DNA of 5,040 bases from positions 1 through 5,040 of the forward strand of contig CAMYMP010000208.1 of assembly GCA_947259435.1 (NCBI GenBank). The letters run 5' to 3'. This document shows, in pieces, positions 1-5,040 of this stretch. A model generated the notes under the pieces. That model saw nothing but the letters and a program-made list of their open reading frames with translations. It was not told the DNA's origin and ran no database searches. The translations under genes and the position numbers were made by a program. Positions within the stretch are counted from its first letter, which is position 1. Every line of letters begins with the position of its first letter. Origin of the DNA: an uncultured Woeseiaceae bacterium (GTDB lineage: Bacteria > Pseudomonadota > Gammaproteobacteria > Woeseiales > Woeseiaceae).

Positions 1-542
1 CGCGGAGTTATCGATGCCCCGGTGAGTTGGTCGAACTCGCCACCGTCAGTCTTTAGCGCCCAACCGGCTATCTGCGGGTCGCCCAGCGATCGCCCGTCGA
101 ATTGATAGACCCAGTCGGATCGCGCCGATGTGATTTTGTCGCCGTAACCCGGCGTTTCGCGGTGTTGCAGGATGCGTACGCCAGTAACGACGCCGGATAC
201 CTCGACGCCAAGCAGAATTCGTATAGGTCCGGCAAACCCATCCCGAGCCGTGACGACGAACAGCGCAGCGACAGGTTCACCTTCCGCGAATACCCTGTAA
301 ATGATCGCTGGATCATTACCCGGCAGCTCATGTGGCGGCTGCAACACGAGGCGGGACTCACTTACGTCGCTGTCGTAGAAAATGCCGGTGAGAGCCGGCT
401 GCAGGCTCTGCTCGAGCAGCGCTTTCTCATTGGCTTCGATCCGCTCTTCGGTTAACTGGTACGTCGCGGCTACAAGCGCCGTGCAGACTGCCGCTATGAT
501 CGCGAGCGTCATGCCGGTTTTGACGATGCTGCGATCGTTCAT
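1..542 (-). CDS. rnfG: Rnf electron transport complex subunit G (FMN-binding, partial)
   Basis: RnfG is the membrane-anchored, periplasm-facing flavoprotein of the Rnf complex, related to NqrC; FMN is attached by ApbE through a phosphoester to a Thr. 180 codons are visible, and the 3' end (about 25 residues by comparison with E. coli RsxG, 206 residues) lies beyond the left edge. The start is ATG 542, overlapping the rnfD stop as ATGA. The N-terminus MNDRSIVKTGMTLAIIAAV resembles RsxG, with one transmembrane segment at about residues 10-27. The FMN-binding domain shows ARDGFAGPIRILLGV (99-113), HRETPGYGDKI (127-137), SDWVYQF (142-148) and KTDGGEFDQLTGASITP (164-180). The flavinylation motif is unusual: Ser177 (codon TCG at 14-12) occupies the acceptor position, where RsxG has Thr. 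The reading frame is otherwise undisturbed. Confidence 0.94.
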   Translation of the reverse strand, partial: MNDRSIVKTGMTLAIIAAVCTALVAATYQLTEERIEANEKALLEQSLQPALTGIFYDSDVSESRLVLQPPHELPGNDPAIIYRVFAEGEPVAALFVVTARDGFAGPIRILLGVEVSGVVTGVRILQHRETPGYGDKITSARSDWVYQFDGRSLGDPQIAGWALKTDGGEFDQLTGASITP

Positions 543-548
543 TGCCGG

Positions 549-553
549 TCACC
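549..553 (-). promoter_or_regulatory. Ribosome binding site of rnfG
   Basis: On the minus strand, GGTGA lies 6 nt upstream of the rnfG ATG (542), inside the last codons of rnfD. With the ATGA stop-start overlap it indicates translational coupling between rnfD and rnfG. Because the rnfD 5' frame ends early at 1140, ribosomes following that frame would not reach this coupling point. Confidence 0.5.
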
Positions 554-1159
554 GCGCCGCGGATGTCCGACGATACGCGGGCGCGTAAGGCGATCGATCG
601 CCGGAGTTGCCATGTTCATCAGTAACACGGCGAACGCAACGCCATCCGCATAAGAGCCCCATTTTCGAATCGCGAAAATCAGAAAGCCGATGCCGAAACC
701 ATAGACTAGACGGCCTTTGGGGCTCGTCGCAGCGGAAACCGGATCGGTTGCAATGAAGAACGCGCACAGAATCGTTGCCCCCGAGAACAAATGAAATCCA
801 GGGCTTGCGTTGCTGCCGGGAGCAATAATGTACATCAAGCCAGCAGGAATCAGCAGGCCAGCCAACACGCCTGTCGGGATTTGCCAGCGAATTATCTTCT
901 TGACCAGCAGCCAAAAGCCGCCGATCGCAAAGAAATTGCCTATCCATTCCCAACCGCGACCACCGAAGTCGCCCATCATAGGGTTCGTTCGGATTTCGGC
1001 ATACGTGCGCATACCACGCAGCCCGGACTGCATCGCGTCGAGCGGCGTCGCGCGGCTTATCGCATCGAACGTCAGTGCATCCGGAAGAGTGCCGGTCAGC
1101 GTGTAGTTGACGGTCTGGAGAATACTGAGGCCGACATAGTCAATATCGCCCATGCGCGG

Positions 1160-1185
1160 CGCAACCCACAAATTTGACGAACACG
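1160..1185 (-). other. Probable deletion junction within rnfD
   Basis: RnfD-like reading in the 5' frame ends at about residue 80 (codon 1178-1176), and RnfD-like reading in the 3' frame begins at about codon 1168-1166. The join must lie in or very near this interval. Nothing inserted is recognisable here: no target-site duplication, no insertion-sequence end and no stop-rich filler. A simple deletion or a collapsed assembly fits best. Confidence 0.75.
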
Positions 1186-1414
1186 CTGTAGTCCGAAAGT
1201 GCCGTTTCCGGATCTCTGCCTCGCGCGCGCATCATCAACGCTTCGCCGCCGGCGCAAAATACTGTGGCAACGATCAGGTTCAAAAGCAGGCCCGGACCGA
1301 AGTACCACACATGCGCAAGGGCGGCCGGGATCAACGCGGCAAGAACCTGCAGCATGACAGTTGCGACATCGGCCTTCGAATCCACGTACGGCGCTTCTCG
1401 CCTGACAAATTCCA

Positions 1415-2935
1415 TTACTGGTCCTCGTCCAGCTGATCGCGTTTACGCTTCAGGATTTCGGCGATCGCGTCAGGTCCTGCTGTCCTGGCGGATTCTTTTT
1501 GCTTCGCGAGCTCCGCGTCGCGAGCGTGCTGCTCTTGCCTGAGCCGCTCGTTGCGTGCCTCGAAGCGCTTTCGAGCTCGCTCGGCGCGCGCGGTCTCATC
1601 CGCCTTTTCCTGCATTCTCGCCTTGGCGGTGCGAAAATCGGCGGTCAATGGAATGTGGCTCGGACAGACGAGATCACAGCAGCCACATTCGATGCAGTCG
1701 AGAAGACCATAGCTGCGTAATTTCGCTTCGTCATCGGCACACGCGTACCAGAACAGTTGCTGCGGCAGCAATTGCACCGGACACACGGCTGCGCAGTCGC
1801 CGCAACGTATGCACGGCCGCTCTAAACCGCCCGACGGCGTCTTCGACAAGACCAGTATGCAGTTCGTCGCTTTGACGAGCGGTACGCGATCCGTCGTGAC
1901 GGACCTCCCCGTCATCGGTCCGCCGATGATCAGCTGTTCTGCGCGGTCGGTGTAGCCGCCGGCGAAATCGACGATATCTGCGACCGTCGTGCCGATCCGT
2001 GCTGCGACATTCGTCGGCTGTGCAACGCCGTCGCCCGTAACCGTCGTAATCCTCGAGAGCAGCGGTTCGTTGTCGATGATCCAGTCATGAATTGCGACGG
2101 CTGTGCCGACGTTTTGCACGAGACAGCCCACGTCCGTCGGCAAGCCACCCGTGGGCACCTCCAGATTGGTGACCAGCTGCACAAGTTGATCCTCGCCACC
2201 TGATGGATAGATGGTCGGGACCTGCTTGAGCACGAGCCGGTCATCATCGAGTTCGCCTAGCACCTCGCCAAGCCGCCGTATTGCGTCGGGCTTATCGCTC
2301 TCGACAGCGATGTAGCAAGTACCCAGTCCAAGCGCGTGCAGGAGGATGCGTGCACCACTAAGGACTTTCTCAGCGTACTCGCGCATCAGCATATCGTCGC
2401 AGCTGATATAGGGCTCGCACTCGACGCCGTTAAGAATCAGATATTCCAGGTCGCCCGTCGCGGCCTGCATGAGTTTCTGCGCGGTCGGGAATACGGCACC
2501 GCCCAATCCGACTATGCCGCCCTGCAGGATTCTGCTGAGCAGAAAATCAGCCGGCAGCGTGTCATAAGCAGGCAGGATCTCTGCAACCTCGACCGCACGA
2601 TCTTCTCCATCGCATTCGATGACAATGCACGGTGCGTTGTCGCCGTTGCGTCGTGAGACGGGCCACGGCTCTATCGCCACGATTTTTCCGGATGAGGATG
2701 CGTGTACCGGTGCGCCTAACGAGCCGTACGGCTCGGCTATCAACTGCCCCTTGAGTACGCGCTCACCGATGCCGACAATGGGCTCGGCGGCATCGCCGGC
2801 GTGCTGCGTTATCGGCAGGATGAGCTGCGCCGGAAGCGGGACCTTCTGAATAGCCGCTGCGGTCGACGTCTCCTTGTTTCCCGGCAGGCGCAGGCCACCG
2901 TGCAGCTTGCCAAGGTCGTAGGTAGGGGCACTCAC
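1415..2935 (-). CDS. rnfC: Rnf electron transport complex subunit C (NADH/FMN- and Fe-S-binding)
   Basis: RnfC is the cytoplasmic peripheral subunit where NAD(H) reacts and electrons pass through flavin and Fe-S centres. From the GTG start the product has 506 residues. The N-terminal barrel-sandwich domain (about 8-90) starts at LGKLHGGLRLP. The Rossmann-like nucleotide/FMN domain follows, with GIVGLGGAVFPTAQKL (about 140-155), NGVECEPYIS (169-178) and YPSGGEDQL (243-251). A linking domain contains QNVGTAVAIHDWI. Two [4Fe-4S] motifs follow, Cys375/378/381/385 and Cys414/417/420/424, with an extra Cys419. The tail from about 436 is highly charged and predicted helical. It is much shorter than in E. 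coli RsxC (about 740 residues), lacking the Ala/Lys-rich repeats. An ATG at 3001 would extend it by 22 residues, but these lie inside rnfB and do not resemble RnfC. The gene overlaps rnfB by 4 nt (GTGA) and rnfD by 1 nt (TAATG). It appears intact. Confidence 0.96.
   Translation of the reverse strand: MSAPTYDLGKLHGGLRLPGNKETSTAAAIQKVPLPAQLILPITQHAGDAAEPIVGIGERVLKGQLIAEPYGSLGAPVHASSSGKIVAIEPWPVSRRNGDNAPCIVIECDGEDRAVEVAEILPAYDTLPADFLLSRILQGGIVGLGGAVFPTAQKLMQAATGDLEYLILNGVECEPYISCDDMLMREYAEKVLSGARILLHALGLGTCYIAVESDKPDAIRRLGEVLGELDDDRLVLKQVPTIYPSGGEDQLVQLVTNLEVPTGGLPTDVGCLVQNVGTAVAIHDWIIDNEPLLSRITTVTGDGVAQPTNVAARIGTTVADIVDFAGGYTDRAEQLIIGGPMTGRSVTTDRVPLVKATNCILVLSKTPSGGLERPCIRCGDCAAVCPVQLLPQQLFWYACADDEAKLRSYGLLDCIECGCCDLVCPSHIPLTADFRTAKARMQEKADETARAERARKRFEARNERLRQEQHARDAELAKQKESARTAGPDAIAEILKRKRDQLDEDQ
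1422..1426 (-). promoter_or_regulatory. Ribosome binding site of rnfD
   Basis: On the minus strand, GAGGA lies 6 nt upstream of the rnfD ATG (1415), within the last codons of rnfC. It is the best Shine-Dalgarno match in the window. It confirms the rnfD start and suggests that initiation signals of the broken gene are unimpaired. Confidence 0.6.
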
Positions 2936-3420
2936 GACAGGCTCCGCATGCTGATGCAGTCGACCGGGCACGGAGCGATGCAGAGCTCGCAACCCGTGCA
3001 CTCAGACTCGATAATCGTATGCATTAGCTGATGTGCTCCGACGATGGCGTCGACCGGGCATGCACTGCGGCAGTGAGTGCAGCCAATGCAGAGCGACTCA
3101 TCGATAATCGCGACCGCACGCTCGAGAGGTGGCTGTTCCGCGAGCGGCAGTACGCCGCGGCCGAGTTTTGCCGCAAGGCGTCGAATCGTGTCTTCGCCGC
3201 CGGGGGGGCACAAGTTGATCGCCGCATCGCCGTCCACGATCGCCTGCGCATATGGCCGGCAGCCAGGGTAGCCGCACTGTGCGCACTGAGTTTGCGGCAG
3301 CAGATTGTTGACTTGCTCAACGAGGTCTCCGTCATCTGCAGGCAGCTTTCGAGACGCGAAACTGAGCGCAATCCCGGCGAGCAATGCGATGACTGCGATT
3401 GTGAGTATTGCGATCCACAT
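2932..3420 (-). CDS. rnfB: Rnf electron transport complex subunit B (Fe-S protein)
   Basis: RnfB is the membrane-anchored ferredoxin-like subunit that passes electrons between ferredoxin and the rest of the Rnf complex. The product has 162 residues. An N-terminal transmembrane anchor (about residues 3-21) is followed by the Fe-S domain with Cys46, Cys49, Cys54 and Cys71 (C-x2-C-x4-C-x16-C). Two classical [4Fe-4S] ferredoxin motifs then follow, Cys111/114/117/121 and Cys141/144/147/151, each ending in CP. All expected ligands are present. The ATG at 3420 is the first possible start because an in-frame TGA lies at 3429-3427. The protein stops shortly after the last cluster motif (CISMRSLS), whereas E. 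coli RsxB (192 residues) has about 30 more residues. The TGA stop overlaps the rnfC GTG start by 4 nt. A run of seven C (coding strand, + 3202-3208) encodes the Pro-Pro of CPPGGED; the frame is intact. Confidence 0.96.
   Translation of the reverse strand: MWIAILTIAVIALLAGIALSFASRKLPADDGDLVEQVNNLLPQTQCAQCGYPGCRPYAQAIVDGDAAINLCPPGGEDTIRRLAAKLGRGVLPLAEQPPLERAVAIIDESLCIGCTHCRSACPVDAIVGAHQLMHTIIESECTGCELCIAPCPVDCISMRSLS
2942..2945 (-). promoter_or_regulatory. Ribosome binding site fixing the GTG start of rnfC
   Basis: On the minus strand, GGAG lies 6 nt upstream of the GTG at 2935, inside the end of rnfB. It supports the GTG start rather than the ATG 22 codons upstream at 3001, whose extra residues (MHGLRALHRS...) are just the rnfB end read in another frame. 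After the GTG the protein begins with SAPTYDLGKLHGG, where family similarity starts. Confidence 0.65.
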
Positions 3421-3423
3421 ATC

Positions 3424-3437
3424 GAGTCACATGACTC
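3424..3437. repeat. Short inverted repeat at the rnfA-rnfB junction
   Basis: GAGTCA and TGACTC form perfect 6-bp arms separated by 2 bp. They span the rnfA stop codon and the 15-nt spacer before rnfB. A 2-nt loop is too tight for a stable RNA hairpin, and there is no following U-run, so this is not a terminator. It could be a chance match or a small protein-binding palindrome; nothing else supports a function. Confidence 0.3.
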
Positions 3438-4017
3438 ACGGTCGAGCCATGCCCGAGAAACCCATGAAGGCCAGCGACATGATCCCGGCGGTCATCAACG
3501 CAATCGCGGTACCGCGAAACGGGGCCGGTATATCGGCTGCTTCGAGACGCTCGCGAATCGTCGCAAACATGACCAGCACGAGGGCAAATCCGGCCGACGC
3601 GCCAAATCCGAAGAACACGGACTGCACGAATCCCTTCGACTGCTGCACGTTGAGCAGCGCAACGCCAAGCACGGCACAGTTGGTCGCGATCAGTGGAATG
3701 TAGATGCCCAGTACCTGATTCAGCAGCGGACTCAGGCGCCGCACCATGATCTCAGTGAACTGCACACTCGCCGCGATGACCAGAATGAAGCTGATCGTGC
3801 GCAGGTATTCGAGTCCCAGCGGCACTAGCAAGTACTGATGCAGCAGGTATGCGGTCGCTGACGACAGTGTCAGGACAAACGCCGTTGCCAGGGACATGCC
3901 GGCGGCCGCTTCGAGGTTTCGCGATACCCCCATGAACGGGCACAGGCCGAGGAAGCGGACGAGAACGAAGTTGTTGACGAGAACCGTGCCAACCAGGATG
4001 ACGATAAGCTCAGTCAT
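3436..4017 (-). CDS. rnfA: Rnf electron transport complex subunit A (integral membrane)
   Basis: RnfA is a multi-pass inner-membrane subunit of the Rnf (Rsx) ferredoxin:NAD+ oxidoreductase, paralogous to RnfE and to NqrE/NqrD. The 193-residue product has the same length as E. coli RsxA and very similar sequence throughout. Conserved blocks include [22 protein letters not shown] (split here as residues about 9-20 and 21-30), [13 protein letters not shown] (77-89), [12 protein letters not shown] (107-118) and the C-terminal [26 protein letters not shown] region. Cys26 and Cys114 are the two membrane cysteines that in RnfA/NqrE-type subunits are held to bind an iron centre at the RnfA-RnfE interface. 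About six hydrophobic segments are visible. The ATG at 4017 matches the E. coli N-terminus (MTE/MTD). It is followed by rnfB after 15 nt. There are no signs of damage. Confidence 0.97.
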   Translation of the reverse strand: MTELIVILVGTVLVNNFVLVRFLGLCPFMGVSRNLEAAAGMSLATAFVLTLSSATAYLLHQYLLVPLGLEYLRTISFILVIAASVQFTEIMVRRLSPLLNQVLGIYIPLIATNCAVLGVALLNVQQSKGFVQSVFFGFGASAGFALVLVMFATIRERLEAADIPAPFRGTAIALMTAGIMSLAFMGFSGMARP

Positions 4018-4023
4018 GATTTG

Positions 4024-4026
4024 CCT
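4024..4026 (-). promoter_or_regulatory. Weak ribosome binding site of rnfA
   Basis: On the minus strand, AGG sits 6 nt upstream of the rnfA ATG, inside the 12-nt metG-rnfA gap. It is a short Shine-Dalgarno match. With the metG stop so close, ribosomes finishing metG may also help to load rnfA. The gap is too short to hold a dedicated promoter. Confidence 0.45.
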
Positions 4027-4029
4027 GAT

Positions 4030-4341
4030 TTACTTGACGCGCATTCCGGGCTCAGCGCCGTCATCTGGCGCCAGCAAGAAAATATCCTCGCCGCCCGGAC
4101 CGGCCGCGAGCACCATGCCTTCGGATACGCCGAAACGCATCTTTCGTGGTGCGAGATTGGCGACGACGATGACATGTCGTCCGACGAGGCTATCGGGCTG
4201 ATAAGCCTCCTTGATCCCGGCAAATACCTGGCGCGTTGTATCACCGAGATTCAGCGTCAGCGCCAGGAGTTTGTCGGCACCCTCGACAGCCTCGGCTTTG
4301 TCGATGCGTGCAACGCGCAAATCGACCTTGGCAAAATCATC
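4030..4341 (-). other. metG: MetG C-terminal tRNA-binding (Trbp111/EMAP-like) domain
   Basis: The last 103 residues of MetG make up an OB-fold tRNA-binding domain that in bacteria also mediates MetG dimerisation. It begins at [12 protein letters not shown] and contains the family signature stretch [16 protein letters not shown]. Its presence shows that this is the long, dimeric form of the enzyme rather than the short monomeric form that lacks the appended domain. The domain runs to the stop codon with no extra tail. Confidence 0.9.
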
Positions 4342-5040
4342 GATGCCGATGTAGTCATCGTCATGCGCCCTTACGGGCTTGGCAAGGCTCTCTCTGGACT
4401 GTTCAATCATGTTTTCAACCTGTTTTGCTTCGACACGCGTCAGCAGAGGTGTGAATTTATTGATGGTTACGCCAAGTAGCGGGGTGGCAGCGGAGGGCCA
4501 GCTCCAGCTGTCTTCGCCGAGAAATGCGCGGGCATCCTCGGCAACAGCAGGAATCACAGGCGCAAGATAGATCATCAGGCTGCGGAACATATTCAGACCC
4601 TGAGTGCAAACAGCCTGGACCTCGTCGAGTTGGTCTTCATTCTTGATCATGACCCACGGCTTCTTGTCGTCGATATAGCGATTGGCCGTATCGGCCAGAC
4701 TCATAATCGTTCGCATGGCCTTGGAGTACTCGCGACGCTCGAAGTGCTCCGCAATCTTCTCCGATGCCTTTGCAACGTCCGCAAACAATGCCGGCTCGGG
4801 CAGCGCATCGGCCAGCTCGCCGTCAAACCGCTTGCCGATGAATCCTGCACAGCGGCTCGCGATATTGATGAGTTTGCCAACAAGATCCGAATTCACGCGC
4901 GCCGTAAAGTCGTCCAGATTGAGGTCTATATCCTCGATGGTCGGCCCGAGCTTTGCCGCATAGTAGTAGCGCAAATAGGACGGATTCAGGTTGTCGAGGT
5001 AGGTGCGAGCTTTGATAAAAGTGCCGCGGGATTTGGACAT
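4030..5040 (-). CDS. metG: Methionyl-tRNA synthetase, C-terminal half (partial)
   Basis: This is the 3' part of a class I methionyl-tRNA synthetase, the cytoplasmic enzyme that charges tRNA-Met with methionine. 336 codons are present and the 5' end lies beyond the right edge. The first visible residues, MSKSRGTF, are the KMSKS catalytic loop with its leading Lys just outside the window, so the Met at the edge is not the start codon. Visible residues about 15-200 look like the alpha-helical anticodon-binding domain (for example [15 protein letters not shown] near 17-31 and DDKKPW near 124-129). Residues about 234-336 form the C-terminal Trbp111-type tRNA-binding and dimerisation domain, recognisable from [25 protein letters not shown] and [15 protein letters not shown]. 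The length fits the long bacterial form (E. coli about 677 residues, KMSKS near 333). The TAA stop is 12 nt before rnfA, so the two are probably co-transcribed. Identification is very secure. Confidence 0.97.
   Translation of the reverse strand: MSKSRGTFIKARTYLDNLNPSYLRYYYAAKLGPTIEDIDLNLDDFTARVNSDLVGKLINIASRCAGFIGKRFDGELADALPEPALFADVAKASEKIAEHFERREYSKAMRTIMSLADTANRYIDDKKPWVMIKNEDQLDEVQAVCTQGLNMFRSLMIYLAPVIPAVAEDARAFLGEDSWSWPSAATPLLGVTINKFTPLLTRVEAKQVENMIEQSRESLAKPVRAHDDDYIGIDDFAKVDLRVARIDKAEAVEGADKLLALTLNLGDTTRQVFAGIKEAYQPDSLVGRHVIVVANLAPRKMRFGVSEGMVLAAGPGGEDIFLLAPDDGAEPGMRVK

Larger units (their letters stand above)
539..1415 (-). pseudogene. rnfD: Rnf electron transport complex subunit D, broken by internal deletion with frameshift
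   Basis: RnfD is a multi-pass membrane subunit with covalently bound FMN, related to NqrB. The 5' piece reads from ATG 1415 to TGA 1142-1140 (91 residues). It matches RnfD from the N-terminus (MEFVRREAPYV, HVWYFGPGLLLNL) to about DYSVFV (residues 75-80), then 11 unrelated residues. The 3' piece is one nucleotide out of register and reads to TGA 541-539. It matches RnfD from about WVAPRMGD (near 1168) to the C-terminus (KWGSYADGVAFAVLLMNMATPAIDRLTRPRIVGH, split in the family as two blocks). Its FMN-accepting Thr is kept in DAISRATPLD (codon 1048-1046). By comparison with remembered E. coli RsxD (352 residues), about 60 residues are missing between the pieces, including the LYGGLG and NPFNPAM motifs. 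The net loss must be 2 modulo 3 bases, about 180-190. Both halves otherwise look undamaged, so the lesion is recent or an assembly artefact. Gene callers may list the 3' piece separately, from TTG 1171 or ATG 1153. Confidence 0.9.

Noticed and set aside
102..455. A 117-codon plus-strand open frame opposite rnfG
   Set aside because: rnfG is clearly coding on the minus strand in this interval with conserved motifs; the plus-strand product resembles nothing.
1140..1200. Programmed ribosomal frameshifting as the explanation for the split rnfD
   Set aside because: A frameshift alone cannot supply the roughly 60 conserved residues that are absent, and no slippery heptamer or obvious downstream structure is seen.
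2486..2500. GGAVFPT in RnfC where E. coli RsxC has GGAGFPT, as a possible active-site change
   Set aside because: As far as I recall this position varies among RnfC proteins, and the surrounding motif and both Fe-S motifs are intact, so it is not evidence of inactivation.
3202..3208. A run of seven G (C on the coding strand) in rnfB as a possible phase-variation or frameshift site
   Set aside because: The frame is intact and the run simply encodes Pro-Pro in the conserved CPPGGED region; seven bases alone is weak evidence for slippage.
3424..3437. The inverted repeat between rnfA and rnfB as a transcription terminator
   Set aside because: The arms are only 6 bp with a 2-nt spacer and no T-run follows on the minus strand; termination inside this operon would also be unexpected.
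3031..3828. A 265-codon plus-strand open frame antisense to rnfB and rnfA
   Set aside because: It lies entirely opposite two securely identified genes. The predicted protein is full of Arg, His, Cys and Asp without recognisable domains, and there is no convincing ribosome binding site. It is the usual by-product of GC-rich coding sequence.
4021..4479. A 152-codon plus-strand open frame opposite the metG 3' end
   Set aside because: It is an antisense shadow of the conserved MetG tRNA-binding domain, with no family resemblance of its own.

Overview
The window is fully occupied by one minus-strand gene cluster: the 3' half of metG followed by rnfA, rnfB, rnfC, a broken rnfD and the 5' part of rnfG. 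The base composition is moderately GC-rich. The Rnf proteins read closest to the gammaproteobacterial Rnf/Rsx type, judged from remembered E. coli sequences. The metG-then-rnf order is also one I recall from gammaproteobacteria such as Pseudomonas. A gammaproteobacterium is therefore the best guess; genus cannot be read from the window.

Layout in transcription order, right to left: metG C-terminal half (5040-4030, runs off the right edge at its KMSKS motif), a 12-nt gap, rnfA (4017-3436), a 15-nt gap, rnfB (3420-2932), a 4-nt GTGA overlap, rnfC (2935-1415), a 1-nt TAATG overlap, rnfD (1415-539, disrupted near 1171), a 4-nt ATGA overlap, and rnfG (542-1, runs off the left edge). No gap exceeds 15 nt. 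I see no promoter, terminator, RNA gene, mobile element or CRISPR array. Any operon promoter must lie upstream of or within metG, and rnfE would be expected beyond the left edge.

RnfABCDGE is a membrane complex that couples electron transfer between ferredoxin and NAD(H) to ion translocation across the inner membrane; in E. coli the same complex (Rsx) resets SoxR. RnfC and RnfB carry Fe-S clusters, RnfD and RnfG carry covalent FMN, and RnfA and RnfE are the membrane core. The tight overlaps suggest translational coupling and fixed stoichiometry.

Two things are unusual. First, rnfD lacks roughly 60 internal residues, including the conserved LYGGLG...NPFNPAM region, and its two halves lie in different frames. 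Either the Rnf complex is inactivated in this strain or the sequence has an assembly error. Second, RnfG has Ser177 where the FMN-accepting Thr is expected (TGAS instead of TGAT). I found no evidence for a novel biological system; this is otherwise an ordinary housekeeping and energy-metabolism locus.
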